Shown piece by piece: positions 17,112 to 26,285 of a stretch of DNA of 64,000 nt; position 1 is the first letter of the stretch; each line of letters begins with the position of its first letter. The notes under the pieces are model-generated. The model had not been told where the DNA came from. It saw nothing but the letters and a program-made list of their open reading frames with translations, and ran no database searches. Both the position numbers and the translations under genes were made by a program. This stretch comes from Bilophila sp964369665 (GTDB lineage: Bacteria; Desulfobacterota; Desulfovibrionia; Desulfovibrionales; Desulfovibrionaceae). The stretch lies in the NCBI GenBank assembly GCA_964369665.1, contig CAYJFS010000007.1, positions 5,266-69,265 of the forward strand, given 5' to 3'.

Positions 17112-18316
17112 GAGTATGTTGTCGCATTATTAGAGATAGTAAGCGTATGTTTAGCAAGACGGATATGTTCTAATATGGGTCTTCTTGCTATACAAACATA
17201 ACTACACAATCCACATTCAAAACAAGCATCAATAAATTCTTTACGACATTTTTCATAAAGACGAAATTCTGTATAACGGCTTAGTAGGTCTGGATTAAGA
17301 CGAGCAGGACAAATAGATACACATGCACTACAATTAATACAAGGATATTGTCTTTCCATAGATGGAGTCGTTGTTGGGGTAGTAATAAAGATACCTGTAG
17401 TCTCTTTTGTTATACCATATTCTAATTGATCAACACTTTTCCCTTGGAATAACCCTCCAATGATAACAGTGTCTCCACTATGTGTCTTAAGGTTATTAAA
17501 GGTCATGAGCTCTTGTATAGTTGTTCCATCTTGAACAATATAGTTTTCAGAGTATGTTGTATTACCAATGGTAAGTATTGTTTCTGTGAGTGGTTTTCCA
17601 GTATCGATAACTCTTCCAATACTCCAAACAGTTTTTATGCTAATAATGGACATATTTTTAGAGAGTGTTTCTTTTGTAATTTTTTTAAGAACTAAAGGAT
17701 CCAGATTATTAGGATATATTGGCTTAATATAGACTGTAGCTATGTTTTTGAGTGCTATAGGTTGAGTCATGCCCTTAGGCAGAGCTAAAATAATGTTTTT
17801 TGCTTGTGTTATATGTTTACATACTTCAAAACCCTTAACCAAAGTTTCTATGTCTTTTTGTAAAAGTGCTTCTGCCCAAGTCATACCTGGTTCTGGGTTA
17901 AGACAGTTAATAATAAGCGTTTCACATGGGTTTATTAATGTATGCAAGCTAATGCCAAATTTTTTTAGCAAAGATGTAAGTTCAGCATCTTCAAGAATAT
18001 TGTATGGAAGAGGTTTAATATGTTCATTTAATAAAGAGTCGTTAGGTTCAGTAGCTGTAATATATAAGATGTTTTTATTGATAGTATCAATAGTTCCATG
18101 AATAGGTGCAAAGAGATCGCCTATATGAGGCAATGGGTGTTCAGCAAGTAGCATTCCTGGATAAACAGAAGTCTTTTTTTTAACATGCTCTAGTATTGTA
18201 AATCCAGTGCAGTCGAGCTGAACAGCTTTTGGGCATGGATAGCTCTTCAGGTTTTGTAGAGTATTATGCCTAAGCTTAAGATGTTGATGCATAGTATATT
18301 GAAAAGAGTTTCTCAT
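17108..18316 (-). CDS. rnfC: Rnf complex subunit RnfC, NADH/FMN motif not seen
   Basis: Peripheral Fe-S subunit of Rnf, 402 residues. Two 4Fe-4S motifs are intact: CINCSACVSICP (Cys 326/329/332/336) and CFECGLCSYVC (Cys 365/368/371/375), the latter preceded by a stray Cys357. An N-terminal barrel-sandwich region (GDLFAPIHGTIDTI) is present. The usual glycine-rich GxGGxGFPT loop that binds NADH and FMN is not visible. Where it should lie (about residues 115-132) the protein reads LKKFGISLHTLINPC, and the following ECEP motif has become NCLNPEP. This subunit therefore probably does not use NADH. It sits between the decaheme cytochrome and rnfD. Confidence 0.92.
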   Translation of the reverse strand: MRNSFQYTMHQHLKLRHNTLQNLKSYPCPKAVQLDCTGFTILEHVKKKTSVYPGMLLAEHPLPHIGDLFAPIHGTIDTINKNILYITATEPNDSLLNEHIKPLPYNILEDAELTSLLKKFGISLHTLINPCETLIINCLNPEPGMTWAEALLQKDIETLVKGFEVCKHITQAKNIILALPKGMTQPIALKNIATVYIKPIYPNNLDPLVLKKITKETLSKNMSIISIKTVWSIGRVIDTGKPLTETILTIGNTTYSENYIVQDGTTIQELMTFNNLKTHSGDTVIIGGLFQGKSVDQLEYGITKETTGIFITTPTTTPSMERQYPCINCSACVSICPARLNPDLLSRYTEFRLYEKCRKEFIDACFECGLCSYVCIARRPILEHIRLAKHTLTISNNATTYS

Positions 18317-18323
18317 ACACTAC

Positions 18324-19130
18324 TCACTTTATATGACATTGATTACATTGTTCTTTTTTAAAGGGGCCTTTTTGGACTTCTTCATGGCAACCTAAACATT
18401 GGTTATGAAATGCTTGCATGCGATCAGTAATAAGATTTTGTGGCTTTTCTTCTATGTGACATACATTACAATAAGAAAAATTTTTTGATACTGTTATAGC
18501 TCCAGTTTGTTTTAGAATTTCTTCTGTATGGATTGGAGTATGACAATATAGACAGCCTTGTTCATGTTGGAATTTTTCTTCATGACAATTCATACATCTT
18601 ACATGTACAGCTTTTTTTATGCCTGGGACTATTTCATCACCAGTTCCTTGGTGACAGTTTGAGCAATTTTGAGGTTCTGGCTCAATTTTGAGGTTTTTAT
18701 GGTGGCATTCTTGACAAGTAATGTCATATTGCTTGTTATGTTCATTATGATTCCAATGAGAAGGCGTAAGTTCTAAATGGTGACACGTTACGCATGCACC
18801 TTGGTCATTATTAAAGGTTACAATATGGGTTGTTTTGAAGGAAATATTTTCAAAATCAGTACCATGGCATGATCCACATTTTTGAACTTGTTCACGGGGT
18901 TGTGTACTTTCATGATGACATTTTTCACAGGCTACATCATATTTTTCAGAGTGAAGCACATGATCAAAGACAACTTGTCCACCTATATTTTCAAAAAGAA
19001 TTCTTTGAGGAAAAGAGTCTTCTTTTATAGGGATACTATAGCCAATAAAAGCAATAATAATCAAAATAGTGGCTGTTATGATGATAGGTGTGTAGTTTGG
19101 CAATATCTGCTCCATTATGAGCGTATTCAT
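18324..19130 (-). CDS. Membrane-anchored decaheme cytochrome c, first gene of rnf operon
   Basis: A multiheme c-type cytochrome, 268 residues. An N-terminal hydrophobic segment (about residues 12-32) should anchor it with the heme domain outside the cytoplasm. I count ten CxxCH sites: CEKCH, CGSCH, CVTCH, CQECH, CSNCH, CMNCH, CLYCH, CNVCH, CLGCH and CNQCH. The spacing and extra His residues (CHH three times) resemble class III / cytochrome c7-type repeats. It precedes rnfC by 7 bp and leads the operon, the arrangement known in Desulfovibrio. It probably passes electrons between Rnf and the periplasmic cytochrome pool. No good Shine-Dalgarno is visible at either candidate Met (19130 or 19115). 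Confidence 0.93.
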   Translation of the reverse strand: MNTLIMEQILPNYTPIIITATILIIIAFIGYSIPIKEDSFPQRILFENIGGQVVFDHVLHSEKYDVACEKCHHESTQPREQVQKCGSCHGTDFENISFKTTHIVTFNNDQGACVTCHHLELTPSHWNHNEHNKQYDITCQECHHKNLKIEPEPQNCSNCHQGTGDEIVPGIKKAVHVRCMNCHEEKFQHEQGCLYCHTPIHTEEILKQTGAITVSKNFSYCNVCHIEEKPQNLITDRMQAFHNQCLGCHEEVQKGPFKKEQCNQCHIK

Positions 19131-19297
19131 TATTGATTTTATTTAAAGAACACATATGCACCTAATAGCGTAATCAATTTTATTAATGAAAAACTTTTGG
19201 TTAATAAGGCTTTATGGTTGTGTTTCTATTATATAAGAACATACATCATCTAAATGATATCTAATAGCATGTTGTATGATATTTTAAAGACCAATAT

Positions 19298-20254
19298 TTA
19301 GTGTAGCTCTGTTTTTGTTGTAAAAAGTGATGCTAGAATGCCAACACTAAGGCAAACAAGAATAAAGACCAAACTAATAACTGGATTTATATGTATAATA
19401 CCCATAACATCAAGAAGCATTTTAATACCAATGTAGGCGAGTATTATAATAACCATTTTTTCTAGGTGGTGTAGTGATTTTTTTGCTGCTGAAAGTAGGA
19501 AGTATAGAGAACGTAAACCTAGTATAGCAAAGATATTACTTGTATATATAAGGAATGGTTCTTGAGTAACTGCAAGGATGGCTGGAATAGAGTCAAAAGC
19601 AAACATAATGTCTGAAAGTTCAATAACTATAAGGCAGAGAAAAAGAGGTGTCATTTTCCAGTATGATCTGTTGTTTTCAGAAATTTTTACAAAGAAGTCA
19701 TGACCATGAATTTTAGGATGGATAGGTATAAAACGACTTGTAAACTTAATAGACCAGTGCTGTGAATAATCTTGTATTTCAGTAGTCTTTACACCAAGAT
19801 TTTTCCACATTTTCCATGCAGTCCACAATATGAAAATACCAAAGACACTTAATGCATAAGCTCCAAAGGCTTTGACAAGACTTGTTCCAATAGCAATAAA
19901 AATAAGCCTCATAACAAGTGCGCCTAATATACCATAATAAAGAACTCTATGTTGCATTGTATCTTTTATAGAAAATGAGTTGAATATGGCCATGATAACA
20001 AAGAGGTTATCAATAGAAAGTGTTTTTTCTAATAAATAACCTGTAAGAAAAATTTCAGCTTTTTCAACATTGAAACTATATGCAATATAGCCAGCAAAGA
20101 TGAGTGATAAAAGGATCCAGATTATTGACCAAAAGGTAGCATTTTTAAAAGAAATAGCTTCATCAGATTTATGCGCATGAAGATCAGCCCATAAACAACC
20201 AGCTACCATAATTATAAAAATGATAACTTCTGTAGCTGAATATTCTTCTATCAT
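19298..20254 (-). CDS. TerC/Alx-family integral membrane protein
   Basis: A polytopic protein of 318 residues with about nine hydrophobic segments. The diagnostic region is EKTLSIDNLFVIMAIFNSF with conserved acidic residues inside the membrane, and the second repeat-like motif is LIVIELSDIMFAFDSIPAIL. These place it in the TerC/Alx family, whose members are linked to manganese export, tellurite resistance or insertion-assisted metal loading of exported proteins. I cannot choose among these. A GGGAGA Shine-Dalgarno lies upstream of the start. In some bacteria this family is controlled by a yybP-ykoY manganese riboswitch, but I could not see one in the AT-rich upstream DNA. Confidence 0.9.
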   Translation of the reverse strand: MIEEYSATEVIIFIIMVAGCLWADLHAHKSDEAISFKNATFWSIIWILLSLIFAGYIAYSFNVEKAEIFLTGYLLEKTLSIDNLFVIMAIFNSFSIKDTMQHRVLYYGILGALVMRLIFIAIGTSLVKAFGAYALSVFGIFILWTAWKMWKNLGVKTTEIQDYSQHWSIKFTSRFIPIHPKIHGHDFFVKISENNRSYWKMTPLFLCLIVIELSDIMFAFDSIPAILAVTQEPFLIYTSNIFAILGLRSLYFLLSAAKKSLHHLEKMVIIILAYIGIKMLLDVMGIIHINPVISLVFILVCLSVGILASLFTTKTELH

Positions 20255-20724
20255 GCTCTTCTCCCTTTGTTAGTACAATATCTCATAATAAGTAAAAATT
20301 GTAATATGGTATATAATATATTATTATAAATATGTGTGTTTTTATGTTTATATTTTACTATAGATTAATACTTGTATTATATATAAAGCTTTGTATATTA
20401 GTACATAGTAATTTTATTTACTGATACATCACATAAATAGTATTTACATTTATAGGTGTTTAGTTTGAATATTATCAATGTAATGTTGACCTTATGAGGT
20501 ATAAAATTTATTATTAAGCTAGAGTAAATTTATTTTTTAAATATATACATTAAAAAATTCACTATAGATATTTCTTAGCCATAGTCTTAGTTTGGTTATT
20601 GTTTGGGGATAGCCTTTTAAGTATTCTTAGGAATAAGAAAGTTTACTTTGTAGTCTGTTGTATTAATTTGTTATGATTAGAATTTTTGATAACAATGTAA
20701 ATGAGAAGTTTTGATGGAGGTTAT
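20255..20724. other. AT-rich divergent intergenic region, TerC-family gene / cstA
   Basis: 470 bp between divergently transcribed genes, so it should hold both promoters. It is very AT-rich, and I could not pick out a convincing -35/-10 pair, operator palindrome or riboswitch. No reading frame of note is present. Confidence 0.5.
20716..20720 (+). promoter_or_regulatory. Shine-Dalgarno that fixes the cstA start
   Basis: GGAGG lies four bases before the ATG at 20725. It falls inside the extension that would be translated from the ATG at 20701, which argues for the downstream start. Confidence 0.7.
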
Positions 20725-22158
20725 ATGCCCTCATTTTTGTATTTTTTCATTGCATTAGCAGCGTTATTGGTTGGATACTTTGTCTATGGTAAAATAGTTG
20801 AATCTATATTTAAAGTTGATCCTTCTAGAGTAACACCTGCATGCCGTATGTCTGATGGCATAGATTATGTAACAATGGGACCAGTCAAAGTGTTCCTTAT
20901 ACAATTACTCAACATTGCAGGTTTAGGTCCAGTGTTTGGTCCTATTCTTGGGGCACTATATGGACCAACAGCACTTGTTTGGGTCGTTGTAGGTTGTATT
21001 TTTGGTGGTGCTGTCCATGACTACTTTTCAGGTATGTTATCTGTTCGTTATGGTGGTAAGTCCATTCCTGATGTTGTAGGGTATAATTTAGGTGCAGCCA
21101 TTCGTATCTTTATGCGTATTTTTTCTGTAATATTGCTTGTACTTGTTGGGGTTGTTTTTGTAGCAGGTCCTGCAGGATTGCTTGAGAAGATTACAGGTAT
21201 AAGTTCAATGATTTTTGTTGCTCTTATTTTTGCTTATTATTTTTTAGCAATGGTTTTGCCCATAGACAAAATTATTGGACGAATATATCCATTTTTTGCA
21301 GTACTTTTAGTCTTTATGGCTGTTGGTCTTTTAACAATGTTAATTGTAAAAGGTTATCCATTTTATCCTAGTATAGAGTTTGTTAATCAACATCCAAAAG
21401 ATTTACCAATTTGGCCAATGGTATTTATTACAATAGCCTGTGGAGCTTTAAGTGGTTTCCATGCTACTCAGTCACCTATGATGGCACGATGTCTTCCAAA
21501 TGAAAAATATGGTCGTCCTGTTTTTTTTGGTGCAATGATTGCTGAAGGTGTTATTGCACTTATTTGGGTTACTTTAGGTATGTCGTTTTATGAAAATTCA
21601 GCAGCATTAGCTGAAGCATTAGGTCCAAGTGGTAATGCTGCACTTGTTGTTGATGAAATTTCAAAAGTATTACTAGGTACTTTTGGTGGTACATTAGCTG
21701 TTTTAGGTGTTGTTATTTTGCCTATAACTTCAGGTGATACTGCTTTTCGCTCAGCACGGTTAACTGTTGCTGATGCTTTAGGTTTTGATCAAGGTCCTAA
21801 TAAGAACCGAATGATGCTTGCTATCCCTATATTTGCTATAGGTGTTGCATTAAACTTTATTCCATTTGGTGTTCTTTGGAGATACTTTGGTTGGGCTAAC
21901 CAAACATTGGCAGCTGTTGTTTTATGGGCTGCTGGAGCCTATCTTTTACATCGTGATCGTTGTCACTGGATAGCAACAATTCCAGCAATGTTTATAACAG
22001 CTGTTTGTGTTTCATATATATGTTTTGAAAAGAGTATGGGATTTGGTATGTCATACGATATTTCAAATATCGTAGCTGTTGTATTTACATTACTTTGTTT
22101 AGTTGCATTTCTTACTGTTGGACGTAAGAAACAATTAGATGAGCCTGTAAATAGTTAA
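20725..22158 (+). CDS. cstA: Carbon starvation protein A family (CstA), short form
   Basis: An inner-membrane transporter related to E. coli CstA/BtsT, which take up peptides or pyruvate. At 477 residues it is the short form found in many anaerobes (E. coli CstA has about 700). Conserved pieces include TPACRMSDGIDYV, LNIAGLGPVFGPILGALYGP, GAVHDYFSGMLSVRYGGKS and SGFHATQSPMMARCLPNEKY. An ATG at 20701 is in frame, but a GGAGG sits ideally before the ATG at 20725, so I use the latter. It stands alone on its transcript and is followed by a hairpin terminator. The substrate in this organism is inferred only from the family. Confidence 0.92.
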   Translation: MPSFLYFFIALAALLVGYFVYGKIVESIFKVDPSRVTPACRMSDGIDYVTMGPVKVFLIQLLNIAGLGPVFGPILGALYGPTALVWVVVGCIFGGAVHDYFSGMLSVRYGGKSIPDVVGYNLGAAIRIFMRIFSVILLVLVGVVFVAGPAGLLEKITGISSMIFVALIFAYYFLAMVLPIDKIIGRIYPFFAVLLVFMAVGLLTMLIVKGYPFYPSIEFVNQHPKDLPIWPMVFITIACGALSGFHATQSPMMARCLPNEKYGRPVFFGAMIAEGVIALIWVTLGMSFYENSAALAEALGPSGNAALVVDEISKVLLGTFGGTLAVLGVVILPITSGDTAFRSARLTVADALGFDQGPNKNRMMLAIPIFAIGVALNFIPFGVLWRYFGWANQTLAAVVLWAAGAYLLHRDRCHWIATIPAMFITAVCVSYICFEKSMGFGMSYDISNIVAVVFTLLCLVAFLTVGRKKQLDEPVNS

Positions 22159-22188
22159 AAGTGTTTTTAGTTTTACATCAAGAATATG

Positions 22189-22222
22189 AAGGGGAGCATG
22201 TTTTTACAATGCTCCTCTTTTA
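22189..22222 (+). terminator. Rho-independent terminator after cstA
   Basis: An 11-bp stem (22189-22199 with 22209-22219, one G-T pair, centred on GGAGCAT/ATGCTCC) with a nine-base T-rich loop is followed by further T residues. It lies 30 bp after the cstA stop, before the MATE genes. Confidence 0.8.
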
Positions 22223-22260
22223 CACTATAAAATATAATAAGTTTATAAGTTAGACTATCA

Positions 22261-23621
22261 ATGTTTTGGAAAACATACAGTGATGAACTTTATATACAGG
22301 TAAGGTTAACAGTACCTTTGTTGTTTGGTCAAATTTCCATGGTGGCAATGGGTTTTGTTGATATGGTTATGACTGGTGCTGTAAGTGCTACGGATATGGC
22401 TGCTGTGGCTTTAGGTGGATCTATTTGGCTTCCTTTAGTATTTTTTTGTCAAGGAGTACTTCGTGCTCTTCATCCAGCTATTGCTCAATTAAGAGGAGAA
22501 GGAAGAATAGATGATACAATGCATGTATTACATCAGGGTATCTTATTAGCTATTGTTCTCTCTTGTTTACTTATTCCTACTGTATTGAGTGCTTCATTTT
22601 TTTAGAATATACAGCCATAGAGCCTCAGCTTAGAGAATTAGTTATACAATATTTACATGCAATAGTGTGGGGAGGTCCAGGATATTTATGCTTTATTGCT
22701 ATCCAGTGTTATATAGAAGGTTTGGGTTATACTAGACCTTCTATGTTTGCAGGTTTTTTAGGGTTATTTCTTAATGTTATATGTAACTATATTTTTATTT
22801 TTGGTTCCTTTGGTATGCCTGCTTTAGGTGGTGTAGGTGCTGGTATTGCAACAGCAATTTCTTATTGGGGTATGTTTTGTATTATACTTTTTTATCTTTT
22901 TATTGGTAAAGGTATCCCTTCAGTTATTCCAAAAGATATAAAAAAGGTATTTAATTGGAGTATTATAAGAAGTCTTATTCGTGTTGGTTTTCCTGGAGGT
23001 CTTGCTTTGTTTTTTGAAGTTACAATGTTTCTTGTCATTGGATTATTTGTTGCTCCATTGGGGGTTGTCATTGTTGCAGGACATCAGGTAGCTTTAAATT
23101 TTAGTTCACTAGCTTTTATTTTTCCATATTCTTTAAGTATGATAACAACTATACGTGTAGGTTATAGTATAGGTAAAGGTTCTTATGACATGGTTTGTGT
23201 TGTAGGTAGGGTTTCTTTGTTTTTAGGTTTTTTATTGTCTTTAATTACTGCATTTGTAACATTAGTATTTCGTCAGGAAATAATAAGCATATATAATAAT
23301 GATCCAGCAGTAGTAAAAATTGCCAAAGATCTTATGTTGTTTGCTGCAATGTATCAGTGTATAGATGCTATACAAATTGTTACTATGGGTATTTTAAGAG
23401 GATATAATGATACAAAGGCTGTTTTTTTGATAGCATTTATAGCATATTGGATAGTTTCATTACCTGTAGGTTATGTATTAGGTATGACAGATTATTTTGT
23501 AGTACCTATGGGGGTAGAAGGTTTTTGGCTTGCCTTTATATTTGGTTTATTATTAGCAGCTATCTTAGGTTTATTTCGGAAGAATTTTCTTGAGCAAAAT
23601 CTTTATAAAAGTTTATCTTAA
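22261..23621 (+). pseudogene. MATE-family efflux transporter, frameshifted at a T7 tract
   Basis: A 12-helix multidrug/toxin extrusion (MATE) transporter split into two frames. Frame 1 (22261-22605) gives the first 114 residues and stops at TAG immediately after seven Ts (22597-22603). The rest reads in the next frame to 23621. Adding one T restores SASFFLEYTAIEPQL. The join then aligns without a gap to the intact paralogue that follows, which has AFQLCNMGIEPEL at the same place. The restored length would be 453 residues. The rest of the sequence is well kept (FFCQG, EGLGYTRPSM, GGVGAGIATAI, VAGHQVALNFSS), so this is a fresh mutation, a slippage-rescued gene or a sequencing error. Confidence 0.88.
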
Positions 23622-23738
23622 AATTAAGGCTAGATTCATTCATACAATTTGTAAAAATAGGTAAGCAGTTATTATGTGCATGTAATTAATGACTATTAAT
23701 ACATATGGATATATAATCTAAAGGATAGTTCATAGGTA

Positions 23739-25142
23739 GTGAAAAGTTTATATAATTTTTATATAAAGTATAGCGAGTTTTTTCTTGAATTGTATGTTCA
23801 ACTAGCTCTTGCTATTCCTATATTTTTTTCCCAGATTTCTATGATGCTCATGGGGTTTGTAGATGTTTCCATGACAGGTGCTGTAAGTGCCATTGATATG
23901 GCTGCTGTTGCACTAGGTGGTTCTTTTTGGTTTCCAGTTAGTTTTTTTTGTCAAGGTATGTTATATGCTATTTCACCAATCGTTGCTCAACTACGAGGAT
24001 CAAGCAAATTTGAAAACATCGAGCATGTATTATACCAAGGATTATGGTTAGCATTCTTCCTTTCGTTTCCTGTTGTTTTGATTATACGACTCATTGCTTT
24101 TCAGTTATGTAATATGGGTATTGAACCTGAGCTTGCAATGCTTTCCAAAGGCTACTTACTTGCTATAAGTTGGGGTGCACCAGTATTTTTGTTTTTTATA
24201 GTTATACGTTGTTTCCTTGAGGGTATGGGACTTACACGACCATCTATGGTTACCTGTATTTTGGGTTTACTAACTAATATACTCTGTAACTATGTTTTTA
24301 TATTTGGTTTTTTGTTTGTTCCTGCCCTTGGTGGTGTTGGTGCTGGAATAGCAACAGCTATTGTTTATTGGGTTATGTTTTTTATTCTTTTGTATTATTT
24401 TTTTAAAGTGAAAAGGAAGAATATTTTTGGTTTACCTAAGGTAAAGAAGAGAATTGATATATTGCTAATGCTTCAACTTATAAAGATTGGATTTCCTGGA
24501 GGTATTGCCATGTTTATTGGTGTTACCTCCTTTGCAGTTGTTGCACTATTAGTTGCACCATTGGGTATAATTATTGTTGCAGGGCATCAGATTGCAATAA
24601 ATTTTGGAACACTTTTGTATATGTTCCCATCTTCTATAAGTATTACAGCAACAATACGTACAGGCTATGCTCTTGGTTGTTCATCGTATACTATGATAAA
24701 AAGAGTAAGCACAATAAGTGTTATGTTGGGTATAAGTATTGCATTGATAGCAGGATTATTAACTTTTTTATTCCGTTATGAAATAGCTTTCATATATAAT
24801 AGTGATCCAGAGGTATTAAGATTAGCCACATTTTTATTAATTTTTGTAGCTGCATATCAAGCTGCTGATGCAATACAGGTTATTGCTACAGGCATTTTAA
24901 GAGGCTATAATGACACTACTGCTTTATTTTATATAATATTTTTTTCATATGGGCTTATATTGCCTGTAGGGTATATTTTAGGAAGAACAGATTGGCTTGG
25001 TAAGCCTATGGGAGTAGAAGGTTTTTGGTGGGCATTTGTTATTGGCCTTATTCTAGCAGCTACTTTGGGGCTATTACGAGTAAAGCAGTTAGAGCATAAT
25101 TTTTATAATAGTCTTAAAACAAAGGCAATGTCTAATAGTTAG
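23739..25142 (+). CDS. MATE-family efflux transporter, intact paralogue
   Basis: A 467-residue multidrug and toxin extrusion transporter, cation/drug antiport by family, in the inner membrane. Twelve hydrophobic segments form two similar halves. Shared blocks with the upstream copy include MTGAVSA[IT]DMAAVALGGS, EGMGLTRPSM, GGVGAGIATAI and GILRGYNDT. The two are tandem duplicates, diverged but collinear. Translation starts with GTG at 23739. The leading ~15 residues (MKSLYNFYIKYSEFF) have no counterpart in the upstream copy. The 117-bp gap between the copies is AT-rich. Substrates are unknown. Confidence 0.92.
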   Translation: MKSLYNFYIKYSEFFLELYVQLALAIPIFFSQISMMLMGFVDVSMTGAVSAIDMAAVALGGSFWFPVSFFCQGMLYAISPIVAQLRGSSKFENIEHVLYQGLWLAFFLSFPVVLIIRLIAFQLCNMGIEPELAMLSKGYLLAISWGAPVFLFFIVIRCFLEGMGLTRPSMVTCILGLLTNILCNYVFIFGFLFVPALGGVGAGIATAIVYWVMFFILLYYFFKVKRKNIFGLPKVKKRIDILLMLQLIKIGFPGGIAMFIGVTSFAVVALLVAPLGIIIVAGHQIAINFGTLLYMFPSSISITATIRTGYALGCSSYTMIKRVSTISVMLGISIALIAGLLTFLFRYEIAFIYNSDPEVLRLATFLLIFVAAYQAADAIQVIATGILRGYNDTTALFYIIFFSYGLILPVGYILGRTDWLGKPMGVEGFWWAFVIGLILAATLGLLRVKQLEHNFYNSLKTKAMSNS

Positions 25143-25219
25143 TACATATAAGGTATATTTTTTGCTTAATAAAGCTAGCAGATTAAAGTTATAGGAAGTT
25201 TTTATGGGGGTAATCATAA

Positions 25220-26269
25220 ATGTCTGTAACAAAATCTCCATTTATTCTTGGTACTATGCATCAAGATTTTACAAAAACAGCAAAAAATGCCTCAGGACAA
25301 AAATCTGACGATACAGTGTTTATGGATATGGTACATCAAAGTCCTGAAGTTACTTCACAAAATGAACAATCTCCACATGTTATATCTCGTTTATTTGCTA
25401 ATGGTTTAGCCATGGGTGAATCACAACATCAGCAAAATGAAATGATTATGCAAAATTTTTTTCAATCTAATAATAAAGGTATCCCATTAGAAAAAAATCC
25501 TTCTGGATTACCTATTCAACCTTTAGGTAAAGGGATTCCTATAGATGCAAAAAGAGATATTATATTTTCTTCTCACAATATAGCTCTTAATAGAAAGGTC
25601 CATAAAGATACACAGCAACTTACTGTAGGAGAACGTGTAGGTCAATTAGCAGCTCAATTTGAGTCAGGTAGCCATGGTATTACAGCTATAGGTTATGATG
25701 CAATAGGTGGTACATCATATGGGAAATATCAGATAGCATCAAAACCAGGGAGTATGCAACAGTTTATTACTTTTTTGGAAAAGAATGCACCTGACATAGC
25801 AGAGAAGTTGAAAGGAGCTGGTCCAGCAGATACAGGTAGTCGTAGTGGAAAAATGCCTGAGGTTTGGCAAGATATAGCAAAAAGTCAGCCTAAACGTTTT
25901 GAAGAACTTCAAGAGCAATTTATTGCAGAAAGTCATTATAAGCCAGCTATGCATGGCATTCAAGATGCAGGTTTTAATACAGAAACATTTTCTTTAGCTA
26001 TGAAGGAAGTTGTCTGGAGCACAGCTGTACAACATGGACCATCAGCTGCTGTGCAGATATTTACTCAAGCTGCGGATAAAGCAGAAGTCTCTGCAGATAG
26101 TAATGTTGATGTTGGCATGGAGCAGGAACTTATACAAAATATTTATGATGTTCGAAAAACTCGTTTTGGTTCATCAACAGATGAAGTAAGGCTTGCTATA
26201 CATAATAGGATGAATAGTGAAAAGGATATGGCTATAGCTATGCTTCATTCAAACAAGAGAATAGCTTAA
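25220..26269 (+). CDS. Putative lysozyme/chitosanase-like peptidoglycan hydrolase
   Basis: A 349-residue protein with a low-complexity, polar N-terminal ~130 residues (Gln, Ser, Asn rich, no signal peptide seen). The C-terminal domain begins about residue 138. The segment QFESG(148) then GYDAIGGTSYGKYQ resembles the glutamate-then-Asp/Gly-Tyr-Gly-x-Tyr-Gln pattern of GH46/lysozyme-like domains in phage tail lysins and T6SS VgrG chitosanase-type effectors. Glu148 and Asp160 would be the catalytic candidates. Without a search this is a fold-level inference. No phage or secretion genes flank it. Candidate roles are a secreted cell-wall hydrolase, a flagellar rod-associated lysozyme or an effector. 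Confidence 0.6.
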   Translation: MSVTKSPFILGTMHQDFTKTAKNASGQKSDDTVFMDMVHQSPEVTSQNEQSPHVISRLFANGLAMGESQHQQNEMIMQNFFQSNNKGIPLEKNPSGLPIQPLGKGIPIDAKRDIIFSSHNIALNRKVHKDTQQLTVGERVGQLAAQFESGSHGITAIGYDAIGGTSYGKYQIASKPGSMQQFITFLEKNAPDIAEKLKGAGPADTGSRSGKMPEVWQDIAKSQPKRFEELQEQFIAESHYKPAMHGIQDAGFNTETFSLAMKEVVWSTAVQHGPSAAVQIFTQAADKAEVSADSNVDVGMEQELIQNIYDVRKTRFGSSTDEVRLAIHNRMNSEKDMAIAMLHSNKRIA

Positions 26270-26285
26270 TTAATTTATCATACTA

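Noticed and set aside
16768..17133. 121-codon ORF opposite rnfD/rnfC
   Set aside because: Antisense shadow of conserved rnf genes.
20255..20724. yybP-ykoY manganese riboswitch upstream of the TerC-family gene
   Set aside because: No conserved aptamer segments seen on the minus strand; the DNA is plain AT-rich.
20701..22158. cstA start at ATG 20701
   Set aside because: A GGAGG lies inside that extension and serves the ATG at 20725.
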